59,185 nucleotides of DNA, from the NCBI GenBank assembly GCA_045650705.1, contig JAZRRK010000008.1, forward strand, positions 1-59,185. Direction: 5' to 3'. Positions 35,760 to 43,812 of the stretch are shown piece after piece; position 1 is the stretch's first letter; each line of letters opens with the position of its first letter. The position numbers were made by a program, and so were the translations under genes. The notes beneath the pieces are model-generated. The model worked only from the letters and a program-made list of their open reading frames with translations, was not told the origin of the DNA and searched no databases. The DNA is from UMGS1781 sp045650705. Its GTDB lineage: Bacteria > Bacillota > Clostridia > TANB77 > CAG-508.

Positions 35760-35788
35760 ATTATAGCATACAATTTACAAAAAGGCAA
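35760..35788 (-). promoter_or_regulatory. Promoter of peptide gene, module copy 2
   Basis: On the minus strand TTGCCT (35788-35783), 17 bases, TATAAT (35765-35760), with extended TGC. It is almost identical to the promoter of copy 3. Confidence 0.75.
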
Positions 35789-35863
35789 TAAAAATATAAA
35801 ATATTTTTATATACAAAACATAAATTTTATGATAAAATAACTACCAATGGTGATGGAGAAAAA

Positions 35864-38071
35864 ATGGTAGCAGAAGTTATAATAAATAGAATTGCAAAGG
35901 ATTTAAATAGAATATTTGACTATATAGTTCCAGTCGACATGGAAGAGACCATAAGAGTTGGAGCTAGAGTTTTTGTGCCATTTGGCTCTAAAAATTCTGC
36001 TATTGAAGGTTTTATTATAGGACTAAAAGAATCTTCTAAGTTTGCTAATAAAGAAGTGATAAAGATAGAAGATTTTGCTCTTACTGAAGAAAACGTAGAA
36101 CTAGCTAAATTAATGTCAAGAAGATACTTCTGCAACATATCAGAATGTATAAAATTAATGTTACCACCAGGAGAAAAGACTACTAATTTAGAAAACAGAA
36201 TAAAGGATAAAACAGCAAATTTTGTATATTTAAAAAAAGATATTGACGAAATAGAATTAGATATAGATATTGGGAAATTAAAAAGTGTTAAACATATAAA
36301 AGTATTAAGATTTTTATCAGAAAATGATGGAATATATAAGGCGGATTTAGAAATATTAACAGAAACATCAGGTGCAATTTTAAAAACTTTAGAGAAAAAT
36401 GGATACATAGAAATAATTGAGCAAAAAATAGAGAGAAATCCATTCAAAGATAGAGAAATCAAAAGAGATAAACCATTACCTCTAACAGAGGAGCAACAGG
36501 AAGCTTTTGATATAATAAATAATAGTGAGTTTAATGAATTTCTTATATATGGAGTTACAGGCTCAGGGAAAACGGAAGTATATTTGCAGTTGATACAAAG
36601 TGCTTTAGATAAAGGAGAAAGAGCAATTGTATTAGTTCCAGAAATTTCACTAACACCACAAATGGTAGATAGATTTTCAGCAAGATTTGGAGACTGCATA
36701 TGTGTTTTACACAGTAAATTGTCAACAGGAGAAAGAAACGACCAATGGAAAAATATAAAAGATGGGAAATGTAAAATAGTAATTGGTGCTAGGTCTGCAA
36801 TATTTGCACCAATTAAAGAGTTGGGAATAATAATTATAGATGAAGAGCATGATACATCATATAAATCAGATATGGCACCAAGATTTAATGCAAAAGATAT
36901 TGCAAGATATATAGCAAAGAAGAATAATATACCATTAGTTTTAGGAAGTGCAACACCAGATATAGCAACATACTATAATGCAAAAAATATAATTAGATTA
37001 ACTAGAAGAGCAAATGATTCAAAATTACCACAAGTAGAAATAGTTGATTTAAGGCAAGAACTTGCAAATGGAAACCGTTCAATATTAAGTGAAAGATTAA
37101 AAGAAGAAATACAAAATAATTTAGATAATAAAAAACAAACAATATTATTTCTAAACAGACGTGGATTTTCAACATTTGTAATGTGTAGAGATTGTGGCTA
37201 TACTGCAAAATGTAAAAGATGTAATATAAGTTTAACATACCATAGTAAGGAAAATAAATTAAAATGTCATTATTGTGGATATGAAATGAATAATATAAAA
37301 GTATGTCCAAAATGCAAGAGTAAAAATGTAAAACATTTTGGAAGCGGAACTCAAAAATTAGAGGAACTTATCCACAAGCTTTATCCACAGGCAACCACAA
37401 TTCGAATGGATATAGATACAGTTAGTAAAAAAAATTCGCATGAGAGAATATTAAATCAATTTAAAGAAGAAAATATAGATATATTAATAGGAACACAGAT
37501 GGTAGTTAAAGGGCATCATTTTCCAAATGTTACGTTAGTTGGGGTTATTGCGGCAGATGCAAGTTTGAATACAGAAGATTTTAGAGCAAATGAAAAGACA
37601 TTTGACATATTAGTGCAGGTAGCAGGCAGAGCAGGAAGAGAAAAATTACCAGGAAGAGTAATAATACAAACATATTCTCCAGAAAATTTCTGTATAGAGT
37701 GTAGTAAAGAGCAAAACTATGATAATTTTTATGAAACCGAAATAGAATTAAGAAAACAATTGAAATATCCGCCATTTTGCGATATAATAATGTTTGGAAT
37801 AAATTCTTCTGATAAAGAGGAGATAAAAAAAGCATCAGAAAGTTTATATAAATTATTGAAAAAATATGGACAAGCTGAAATGCAAATTTTACCACCATTA
37901 CCAGCACCAATAGACAGAATAAAATATAGATACAGGTGGAGAATAATTGCAAAATGCAAGTTAAACAACAAGATTATAGATATTGTAAATAAATCATTAC
38001 AAGATTATTATAAGTTAAAATATAAGAAGACTAGGGTTGTTGTAGATGTTAATCCAAATAATATGAATTAA
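35864..38071 (+). CDS. priA: Primosomal protein N' (PriA helicase)
   Basis: PriA reloads the replisome at broken forks. The 735-aa protein has an N-terminal 3'-end-binding domain (RIFDYIVPVDM, GARVFVPFGS), helicase motifs GVTGSGKTEVYLQLI (about 229), LVPEISLTPQM, DEEHDTSYKSD (about 325) and LGSATPDIATY. The zinc-binding Cys cluster is CRDCGYTAKCKRC...CHYCGY...CPKCKS (about 444-490), and IGTQMVVKGHHFPNV and VAGRAGR follow. It starts a run of def, fmt and others that is typical of Firmicutes. Confidence 0.96.
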   Translation: MVAEVIINRIAKDLNRIFDYIVPVDMEETIRVGARVFVPFGSKNSAIEGFIIGLKESSKFANKEVIKIEDFALTEENVELAKLMSRRYFCNISECIKLMLPPGEKTTNLENRIKDKTANFVYLKKDIDEIELDIDIGKLKSVKHIKVLRFLSENDGIYKADLEILTETSGAILKTLEKNGYIEIIEQKIERNPFKDREIKRDKPLPLTEEQQEAFDIINNSEFNEFLIYGVTGSGKTEVYLQLIQSALDKGERAIVLVPEISLTPQMVDRFSARFGDCICVLHSKLSTGERNDQWKNIKDGKCKIVIGARSAIFAPIKELGIIIIDEEHDTSYKSDMAPRFNAKDIARYIAKKNNIPLVLGSATPDIATYYNAKNIIRLTRRANDSKLPQVEIVDLRQELANGNRSILSERLKEEIQNNLDNKKQTILFLNRRGFSTFVMCRDCGYTAKCKRCNISLTYHSKENKLKCHYCGYEMNNIKVCPKCKSKNVKHFGSGTQKLEELIHKLYPQATTIRMDIDTVSKKNSHERILNQFKEENIDILIGTQMVVKGHHFPNVTLVGVIAADASLNTEDFRANEKTFDILVQVAGRAGREKLPGRVIIQTYSPENFCIECSKEQNYDNFYETEIELRKQLKYPPFCDIIMFGINSSDKEEIKKASESLYKLLKKYGQAEMQILPPLPAPIDRIKYRYRWRIIAKCKLNNKIIDIVNKSLQDYYKLKYKKTRVVVDVNPNNMN

Positions 38072-38081
38072 GACATTCAAA

Positions 38082-38201
38082 TCCGCCCAATCTCGTCGGG
38101 GTTATATATTTATTAAAAATTGAGCCCACGATGGAGACGCCTGGGAAGTTTTTCGGGGGTCCTCAATTTTTTCTAAATATATAAGCCCCTGCGTTGGGCT
38201 A
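38082..38201. repeat. Palindromic repeat, TAGCCCAAC family (copy 3, inverted)
   Basis: Begins TCCGCCCAATCTCGTCGGGG and ends AAGCCCCTGCGTTGGGCTA, so it is the reverse of the copy at 23900-24033 at both ends. The interior (GAGCCCACGATGGAGACGCC and onward) differs from the other copies. It lies between priA and def. Confidence 0.75.
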
Positions 38202-38239
38202 ATGCATAATTATAAAAATAAATGAAAGGAGCAAAGCAA

Positions 38240-38710
38240 ATGGCTATTAGAACTATTAGAACAGAAGGGGACGAAATATTAAAAAAGAAATCAAAAAAGG
38301 TAGAAGTAATTGATGAAAAAATAAAAGAGTTAATACAAGACATGAAAGAAACAGTTCATAAATATAATGGAGTAGGGCTAGCAGCAGTTCAAGTAGGCAT
38401 ATTAAAACAAATAGTAATAATACAAGAGGATGAAGAAGCTCCAATATATGTATTAATAAATCCGGAAATAATATCAGCATCAGGAGTACAAACTGTAGAA
38501 GAAGGTTGCTTAAGTTTTCCAAATAAATTTGCAAAAATTGAGAGACCAGAGAAAGTTAAAGTAAGAGCATTGGATGAGAATGGTAAAAAAATAGAAATTA
38601 AAGCTACAGGTCTTCTAGCACAAGCTATTTGCCATGAAGTTGATCATTTAAACGGAGAGGTATTTATAGATAAAATAATACCTGGTACACTAGAAATTAT
38701 AAAACAATAA
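38240..38710 (+). CDS. def: Peptide deformylase
   Basis: This metalloenzyme removes the N-formyl group from new proteins. The 156-aa protein has the three family motifs: GVGLAAVQVG (about 48), EEGCLSFP (about 88) and QAICHEVDHLNGEVF (HExxH, about 130). ATG 38240 follows AAGGAGC; an earlier in-frame ATG at 38222 overlaps that site. fmt follows 17 bases later, pairing formylation and deformylation. Confidence 0.96.
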   Translation: MAIRTIRTEGDEILKKKSKKVEVIDEKIKELIQDMKETVHKYNGVGLAAVQVGILKQIVIIQEDEEAPIYVLINPEIISASGVQTVEEGCLSFPNKFAKIERPEKVKVRALDENGKKIEIKATGLLAQAICHEVDHLNGEVFIDKIIPGTLEIIKQ

Positions 38711-38727
38711 AATTAAAGGAGAATAAA

Positions 38728-39705
38728 ATGCTAAATATAATATTTATGGGAACTCCAGATTTTGCAAAAGAATCTTTAGAGTCAATATATAATGCAGGTC
38801 ATAATATAATAGCAGTTGTAACAAATCCAGATAGACCAAAAGGTAGAGGAATGAAAATGATAGCATCTCCAGTAAAAGAGTTTGCAATAGAAAAGAACAT
38901 TCCTGTTCTTCAACCAGAGAAAATTAGAGAAATTGAAGAAGTATTAAAACAATTAAATCCAGATTTATTTTGTGTGGTAGCATATGGAAAAATTTTACCA
39001 AAAGAAATCTTAGAAATACCAAAAAAAGGGTCAATAAATGTACATGGTTCATTACTTCCTAAATATCGAGGAGCAGCACCAATACAATGGTCAGTTATAA
39101 ATGGAGACAAGGTTACAGGAATAACTACAATGTATATGGATGAAGGAATGGATACAGGAGATATTATTTTAAAACAAGAAGTAGAAATAAGGGAAGATGA
39201 AACAACAGGAGAACTATGGGAAAGACTTTCTAAAATAGGTGGAGAGCTATTAGTAAAAACTGTAGAACAAATAGAAAATGGAACAGCACCGAGAGAAAAA
39301 CAGGGAAGAGACTTTACAATGGCACCAATGCTTAATAAAGAGATGTCAAAAATTGATTGGGAAAATAAAACTGCTAAAGAGTTAAAAAATCTAATCAGGG
39401 GACTTAACCCTATAATGGGTGCATATACAACTTTAGATAATAAGAAACTAAAAGTGTGGAGAGCAGAAAGTCTAAATATACAAGAGTTTATGGAAAAACA
39501 TTCTGAATTTAAAGAATATGAAGCAAGAATAAATAGTATGATAGGCGGAACAGTAATAGCAGTATATGAAAAAGAAGGATTGTATGTAAAGGCAAAAGAC
39601 AGCATATTAATATTAAAGGAAGTTCAAGCAGAGAATTCAAAGAGAATGCCAGTACAAGATTTTTTAAGAGGAAATCAAATAAGTCTAGGAACAATTTTAG
39701 AGTAA
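38728..39705 (+). CDS. fmt: Methionyl-tRNA formyltransferase
   Basis: Fmt formylates initiator Met-tRNA. The 325-aa protein shows IIFMGTPDFAKESLE at the N terminus, VTNPDRPKGRGMK, NVHGSLLPKYRGAAPIQWS (formyl-transfer motif with Asn and His, about 103), TTMYMDEGMDTGDI (catalytic Asp, about 137) and a C-terminal OB-like domain (GGTVIAVYEKEGLYVKAKD). AAAGGAG precedes the ATG. Confidence 0.96.
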   Translation: MLNIIFMGTPDFAKESLESIYNAGHNIIAVVTNPDRPKGRGMKMIASPVKEFAIEKNIPVLQPEKIREIEEVLKQLNPDLFCVVAYGKILPKEILEIPKKGSINVHGSLLPKYRGAAPIQWSVINGDKVTGITTMYMDEGMDTGDIILKQEVEIREDETTGELWERLSKIGGELLVKTVEQIENGTAPREKQGRDFTMAPMLNKEMSKIDWENKTAKELKNLIRGLNPIMGAYTTLDNKKLKVWRAESLNIQEFMEKHSEFKEYEARINSMIGGTVIAVYEKEGLYVKAKDSILILKEVQAENSKRMPVQDFLRGNQISLGTILE

Positions 39706-39727
39706 ATATAAAACTGCCAGATTTTCA

Positions 39728-39778
39728 GGAAACCTCCTTTAACAAGGGAGGTGGAAGCCGAAGGCTGACGGAGGGTTA
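39728..39778. repeat. Palindromic repeat, CCTCCTTTAACAAGGGAGG family (copy 2)
   Basis: CCTCCTTTAACAAGGGAGG followed by the hairpin GAAGCC-GAAGGCTGAC and ending CGGAGGGTT. A short version of the element at 30151. Its terminal GGAGGG is placed as the ribosome-binding site of the next gene. Confidence 0.7.
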
Positions 39779-39786
39779 TTAAAATT

Positions 39787-40248
39787 ATGAAAGAAATATG
39801 TAGCCAAATAGTGCAAAAATTGAAAGAAAACGATAAAACACTAGCATTTATGGAATCATGCACAGGAGGTTTTCTAGCAAATGAATTAACAAATATATCA
39901 GGAGCATCAAATGTATTAAAAGTAAGTGCCGTAACATATTCAAATGAATACAAACAAAAATTAGGAGTTGACAAAGCTGTAATAGATAAATATACTGTAT
40001 ATAGTATACAAACTGCAACAGAAATGGCAAAAGCTGTAGCTGAATTTGCAAACAGTAACATAGGAGTAGGAGTTACAGGAGAATTAGGCAATACTGTTAG
40101 CAGAGAGAACAAAGTTTATTACACAATATATAATAGAGAAAGAGCAGAATATATCAATAAAGAGATAGTGGCAATAGGAGATAAAAGAACAGATATGAAA
40201 AAAGATGTAGCTAAAAGGATTTTTACAGATATTTTAGGAGGAATATAG
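39787..40248 (+). CDS. pncC: Nicotinamide-nucleotide amidohydrolase / CinA C-terminal domain protein
   Basis: The 153-aa protein is a stand-alone CinA C-terminal domain, the PncC-type enzyme that deamidates nicotinamide mononucleotide. Motifs: FMESCTGGFLANELTNISGAS (shown as ESCTGGFLANELT, about 19-31), GVTYSNEYK-like VSAVTYSNEYKQKLG and GVGVTGELGN. The family usually has GVTGIAGP at the last position, which is altered here. Its stop codon overlaps the murD GTG by one base, and its ribosome-binding site comes from the repeat before it. Confidence 0.85.
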   Translation: MKEICSQIVQKLKENDKTLAFMESCTGGFLANELTNISGASNVLKVSAVTYSNEYKQKLGVDKAVIDKYTVYSIQTATEMAKAVAEFANSNIGVGVTGELGNTVSRENKVYYTIYNRERAEYINKEIVAIGDKRTDMKKDVAKRIFTDILGGI

Positions 40249-41639
40249 TGAATAATAAAAAATTGATAGAATTTAATAATTCTCTAAAAGATAAAAGAAT
40301 TGCAATAATAGGACTAGGAGTAAGTAATGGTCCATTAATAGATTATTTTAAAAAATTAGAAGCGGAGATTACTGTATTTGATAAAAGAGAAAAAGAAAAT
40401 ATAGATAAAGATATATTAGATAAGATAGAAAAGTATAATATAGAAACATCTTTTGGAGATAATTACTTGTCAAAGTTAAAAGATTTTGATATAATCTTTA
40501 AATCTCCATCATGCAGACCAGATTTACCAGAAATAGAAGCAGAAGTAAAAAGAGGAGCAAAACTAACATCAGAGATAGAACTTGTTTTAGAATTAGCACC
40601 TTGCAAAATAATAGCAGTAACAGGTAGTGATGGAAAAACAACTACTACATCATTAATATATGAAATATTAAAAAATAAATATAAATGTTTCTTAGGTGGA
40701 AATATAGGAATACCATTATTTACAGAAATAGATAAAATGGAAGAAGACAATATTGTAGTACTAGAGCTAAGTAGTTTTCAGCTAATGACGATGAAACAAA
40801 GTCCAGACATTGCTGTAATAACAAATATAACTCCAAATCATTTAGACATACATAAATCATATGAAGAATATATAGAATCTAAGAAAAATATCTTGAAATA
40901 TCAAAAAGAAAATGATATATTAGTATTAAATTATGATAATGACATAACAAAAAGCTTTATAAAAGAAGCAAATGGAAAAGTTGTTCTTTTTAGTAGTAAG
41001 GAAAAATTACAAAATGGTGTAATATATGATTCTGAAGTTGTAAAAATATGCACAGACGATTTAAGAAGACATGTATTAAAACTTAAAGATACACATCTTA
41101 GAGGAGTCCATAATGCTGAGAACATATGTGCAGCAATAGCAGCAACAAAGGAACTTGTAGATGTAGAAGAACAAATAAATGCGATAAAGAATTTTCCAGG
41201 TGTGGTACATAGATTAGAATTTGTTAAAGAAATTAATGGAGTTAAATGGTATAATGATTCAATTGCATCAAGTCCAACAAGAACAATAGCAGGATTAAAA
41301 TCATTTAATGAAGATATTGTTTTAATAGCAGGGGGATATGATAAACATTTAGATTATGAACCAATTGCAGAACCAATATTAGAAAAAGTAAAAACATTAA
41401 TTCTAATGGGAGCTACAACAGAAAAAATATATGGAGTAGTAAATAAAAAACAAGAAGAAATAAACAAGAAAATAGAAATATATAAAGTTAAATCTCTAGA
41501 AGAGGCGATAAATAAAGCAAAAGAAAAAGCAAAATTAGAACAAATAGTATTATTTTCACCAGCAAGTGCAAGTTTTGATATGTTTAAAAATTTTGAAGAA
41601 AGAGGCAATAAGTTTAAAGAATTAGTACAAAAAATATAA
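40248..41639 (+). CDS. murD: UDP-N-acetylmuramoylalanine--D-glutamate ligase
   Basis: MurD adds D-Glu to UDP-MurNAc-L-Ala. The 463-aa protein shows RIAIIGLGVSNGPLIDYF, VTGSDGKTTTTSLIYEIL (ATP site, about 125), GGNIGIPLF, ELSSFQL, ITNITPNHLDIHKSYEEY, and GVHNAENICAA (with Lys-type loop), NDSIASSPTRTIAGL and SPASASFDMFKNFEERG. The start is GTG at 40248 behind GGAGGAATA. It is translationally linked to the preceding gene by a one-base overlap. Confidence 0.96.
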   Translation: MNNKKLIEFNNSLKDKRIAIIGLGVSNGPLIDYFKKLEAEITVFDKREKENIDKDILDKIEKYNIETSFGDNYLSKLKDFDIIFKSPSCRPDLPEIEAEVKRGAKLTSEIELVLELAPCKIIAVTGSDGKTTTTSLIYEILKNKYKCFLGGNIGIPLFTEIDKMEEDNIVVLELSSFQLMTMKQSPDIAVITNITPNHLDIHKSYEEYIESKKNILKYQKENDILVLNYDNDITKSFIKEANGKVVLFSSKEKLQNGVIYDSEVVKICTDDLRRHVLKLKDTHLRGVHNAENICAAIAATKELVDVEEQINAIKNFPGVVHRLEFVKEINGVKWYNDSIASSPTRTIAGLKSFNEDIVLIAGGYDKHLDYEPIAEPILEKVKTLILMGATTEKIYGVVNKKQEEINKKIEIYKVKSLEEAINKAKEKAKLEQIVLFSPASASFDMFKNFEERGNKFKELVQKI

Positions 41640-41674
41640 TGCAATTAACTTAGGGAAAAAGGAGTTGATTTTAA

Positions 41675-41842
41675 ATGGTAATTAATTCACAAGGAAAAAT
41701 GTTTGAAGAAAGAAGAAAAAAGGACAGAAGAAAACTTGAGGATAGAAGAACAGCAAATAAAGATGTTAAAGAAGATAACAGAAAAGATGATAGAAGACAA
41801 AATAGCGATAGAAGGAATTCAAAAAATGCATATAGACCATAA
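41675..41842 (+). CDS. 55-aa highly charged protein
   Basis: A 55-codon reading frame with AAAAAGGAG 10 bases before its ATG, following murD by 35 bases. The protein starts MVINSQGKMFEERRKKDRRK and is made mostly of repeated short blocks of the type (D/E)RR or KDDRR, ending KNAYRP. It should be disordered and could bind nucleic acid. It ends 35 bases before tRNA-Leu. Function unknown; the good ribosome-binding site and the regular pattern argue that it is real. Confidence 0.6.
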   Translation: MVINSQGKMFEERRKKDRRKLEDRRTANKDVKEDNRKDDRRQNSDRRNSKNAYRP

Positions 41843-41877
41843 GAAATGGTATTGTATGAAGCAATACCATAATATAT

Positions 41878-41960
41878 GCCGATGTGGCGGAACTGGCAGA
41901 CGCACATGACTCAAAATCATGCGGGAAACCATGTGGGTTCGAGTCCCACCATCGGCACCA
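41878..41960 (+). tRNA. tRNA-Leu (anticodon CAA), CCA encoded
   Basis: Acceptor GCCGATG pairs with CATCGGC, then A and the encoded CCA. The D arm GCGGAACTGGCAGACGC, anticodon stem CATGA/TCATG with loop CTCAAAA (anticodon CAA), a long variable arm and the T arm GTGGGTTCGAGTCCCAC are all present. It reads UUG. A terminator and then a structured RNA element follow. Confidence 0.95.
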
Positions 41961-41988
41961 ATAACGAATCTGTTCGAACTACAGATAC

Positions 41989-42021
41989 AAAAATCAATCA
42001 GTAAAATGGTTGATTTTTTTG
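41989..42021 (+). terminator. Terminator of tRNA-Leu
   Basis: AAATCAA pairs with TTGATTT around a 12-base loop and runs into seven T, about 30 bases after the tRNA. Confidence 0.7.
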
Positions 42022-42067
42022 TTTGCAAAAAATTATATTTTACCTCAGTGTGTATCGCCTAGCAGAG

Positions 42068-42135
42068 CCCCAAAAGTTTTGATAGTATGTCAAAACTCAT
42101 AGGGGGTTAGGACTTATGACAGAGTCAAAGTCCTA
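42068..42135 (+). ncRNA. 68-nt structured RNA element, copy 2 (behind tRNA-Leu)
   Basis: CCCC (42068) pairs with GGGG (42102-42106), enclosing GTTTTGA (42076-42082) and TCAAAAC (42090-42096). A second hairpin follows, TAGGACTT (42108-42115) with AAGTCCTA (42128-42135). The first hairpin, the linker CTCATAGGGGGTTAGGA and the loop GACA-AGT agree with copy 1 at 3685-3752, whereas the second stem has compensating base changes. Like copy 1 it lies directly behind a tRNA and its terminator, in the same direction. Confidence 0.6.
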
Positions 42136-42168
42136 TGCTACGAAGAAATTTCAAAGGAGGTGCTTTTT

Positions 42169-42351
42169 ATGGAACAACAATTAGCTTATTCATTTCATTT
42201 AGGAAGTGATAAAAACAAAAGTAAATTAGCAAAAAAGTTTCCAAAGAAAATGTATCTGGTACTACTTTTTTATCAAATAATGCTATTCAAAATCCAAAAC
42301 ACCACTCATCCTTATAAAGTTGAGTGGTGTTTTGTTTTGAATGAAAATTAA
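42169..42351 (+). CDS. Possible 60-aa protein of unknown function
   Basis: A reading frame starting MEQQLAYSFHLGSDKNKSKL with a very good AAAGGAGGTG 6 bases before the ATG, about 33 bases after the structured RNA element. The middle is hydrophobic (YLVLLFYQIMLF). The last third runs through a terminator hairpin (42295-42334), which is unusual, so the gene may be truncated or shifted and the C terminus is not trustworthy. No family recognised. Confidence 0.35.
   Translation: MEQQLAYSFHLGSDKNKSKLAKKFPKKMYLVLLFYQIMLFKIQNTTHPYKVEWCFVLNEN
42295..42334. terminator. Bidirectional terminator
   Basis: CAAAACACCACTCA (42295-42308) pairs perfectly with TGAGTGGTGTTTTG (42321-42334). It ends the minus-strand gene at 42348-43022 and could end transcription from the tRNA-Leu side. 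Confidence 0.8.
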
Positions 42352-43022
42352 CCAATGATTCTGCGTACTTCAGGTGTGCAGGCGTCAATCTTCTGCTTGT
42401 TGATTTTCTCGTAGCTATAGTTCTTTTCCTTAGTATCCATGTAGTTAAGGAACCACAGGAAAGGAACTTTACTCCAGCTCTTTGAAAATTCAAAAGCTTC
42501 AGATAAAGCATCAAGGTGAAAACGGAAACCTTCTCGTACATCAACATCAAAATGCATTGTACCATTTCCATTGCCACCATGAGAGCATCCAATCAGTGCT
42601 TCCCACTGATTTTCTTCAAGCTTATCACCGATTTTGACTTCTCCATATACTTTTGCGCTGTTCACGGATTTTCCGTCATAAGATTCAGCATGAAGGATAA
42701 GACCTTTTTCCTCATGGAAGAAAATGATTTCTTCTTCTTCGACGCTTTTATCTGACCAGCTGGTGCCTGTGAACTTCTGACAATAGCCACTTTTGAAACC
42801 ATATGCTTTCGCAATTTCAATGAATTCAATCCAAGTGATACCAAAGTGTGTGTCGCCAATACTCTTCAAGTGATTTGCTTTTATCTTATTTGTTGCCATT
42901 GCAATTCCAAAAGCTGCATATCCATCTGTTGCGATATTCCAGTCTTCATGCCGCTTACCAAGCAAATCTTCAGTAGCTGCAACAGGATCAAAGTTTAAAA
43001 TGATTTTTGTGTTTTCATTCAT
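42348..43022 (-). CDS. Uncharacterised 224-aa protein, foreign codon use
   Basis: A soluble, acidic protein with no recognised family. It contains several Trp/Gly/His-rich stretches (WIEFIEIAKAYGFKSGYC, IIFFHEEKGLILHAESYDG, CSHGGNGNGTMHFDVDVREG). ATG 43022 has GGAGG eight bases upstream, and a consensus promoter (43117-43145) faces it. Codons ending in G or C are far more common than in the core genes around it, suggesting transfer. It lies inside the island between tRNA-Leu and the permease gene and is a single-gene transcription unit. Confidence 0.75.
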   Translation of the reverse strand: MNENTKIILNFDPVAATEDLLGKRHEDWNIATDGYAAFGIAMATNKIKANHLKSIGDTHFGITWIEFIEIAKAYGFKSGYCQKFTGTSWSDKSVEEEEIIFFHEEKGLILHAESYDGKSVNSAKVYGEVKIGDKLEENQWEALIGCSHGGNGNGTMHFDVDVREGFRFHLDALSEAFEFSKSWSKVPFLWFLNYMDTKEKNYSYEKINKQKIDACTPEVRRIIG

Positions 43023-43116
43023 GGTAAATACCTCCAAAAAATTTTTAATATAATGCTAGGATTAAATGTAAACACGAGGTTTACAGTACTTTGCCTACAA
43101 GCTATAGTATACATTA

Positions 43117-43145
43117 ATTATACGATATTTTACATAAAATTGCAA
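43117..43145 (-). promoter_or_regulatory. Promoter of the 224-aa gene
   Basis: On the minus strand TTGCAA (43145-43140), 17 bases, TATAAT (43122-43117). The leader of about 90 bases contains no clear hairpin. Confidence 0.65.
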
Positions 43146-43278
43146 ATTTGCTCTGTTATTAATTAAAACGAACCTGCACAATCTAAAAATTAGAAAATGT
43201 TAGTATAAATGATATCTAATTGTTAAAAAAATTTTAGTAACTGTATTGTATTTTATTAAAAAATGATATAATAAAGAA

Positions 43279-43376
43279 AATTGATTGATATTTGTATCAA
43301 TCGTTATGAAATCCAAAGAGTTGTAGATAACTACTTCGTCGGCACCAAAGAAAGGCAGTCGGAAGACTGCCTTTTA
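43279..43376 (+). ncRNA. Candidate small RNA with tRNA-like 3' fragment
   Basis: An extended -10 promoter (TGATATAAT, -10 at 43267-43272, with a weak -35 at 15 bases) precedes two hairpins (ATTGAT/ATCAAT and GTAGATAACTAC). A short TCGGCACCA, identical to the 3' end of tRNA-Leu, follows, and the region ends at the terminator AAAGGCAGTC-GGAA-GACTGCCTTTT (43351-43375). There is no reading frame of note. Evidence is modest. Confidence 0.35.
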
Positions 43377-43387
43377 AGTATTTGAAA

Positions 43388-43508
43388 GGTGGGGCTCGAA
43401 AAGGAGCGTACCGAAGTTTCAGGCAAGTTAAGGCTTGCATGAAACGAGGGAAAATGTCCGGTGGACATTTTTGCGACGTGGCCGACAGGGAGTCCCACCA
43501 TCGGTACC
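43388..43508 (+). other. Multi-branched structured element with tRNA-Leu-like end
   Basis: The outer stem GGTGGGGCT (43388-43396) pairs with AGTCCCACC (43491-43499). Inside are two strong hairpins: GTTTCAGGCAAG with CTTGCATGAAAC (43416-43445) and AAAATGTCC-GGT-GGACATTTT (43451-43469). The 3' side AGTCCCACCATCGGTACCA matches the 3' end of tRNA-Leu (41944-41960) except for one base. It may be a structured RNA, a REP-like element, or the scar of an element that used the tRNA end as attachment site. Confidence 0.45.
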
Positions 43509-43534
43509 AAAAGTGCGACTTAGCAGTTGCAGTG

Positions 43535-43625
43535 AATAATGAAGGGTGAAGAGTTAATAGTGAATAGTTTTATTAAGATGCAAAGAGCACTTTTGTACTA
43601 TTTACTATTAATTTTTCATTTTTCA
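43535..43625. repeat. AT-rich inverted repeat (GTGAATAGTGAA type)
   Basis: TTAATAGTGAATAGT (about 43554-43568) is inverted as ACTATTTACTATTAA (about 43597-43611), and the flanks (GAAGGGTGAA / TTTTTCATT) extend the similarity. The middle holds AAGAGCACTTTTGTAC. No gene here. Half-sites of the same type lie near 11811 and 27437. Confidence 0.5.
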
Positions 43626-43649
43626 TTAAAATACATCCCTTTTGACATC

Positions 43650-43678
43650 TTGAAAATTATGTAAAATAATGGTATAAT
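43650..43678 (+). promoter_or_regulatory. Promoter of the 145-aa membrane protein gene
   Basis: TTGAAA (43650-43655) and TATAAT (43673-43678) are 17 bases apart with an extended TG. The leader of about 125 nt has three small hairpins (AGGT/ACCT, TCACTAATTAGTGA, GAGG/CCTC) before AAGGAGG. Confidence 0.7.
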
Positions 43679-43812
43679 GTGTGCTGATATAGGTAAGTCC
43701 TGTGTCTTAATACCTTTATTCACTAATTAGTGAGAGGAAATTTAACCTCTAGCTTTTTAGTTTAACTTATATAAAATCAATACTTCAATAAAAGTAATAA
43801 GGAGGAAAAATC

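Noticed and set aside
43339..43347. Possible second tRNA ending in TCGGCACCA
   Set aside because: No matching 5' acceptor arm or T arm is found upstream; only the 3' fragment is present.
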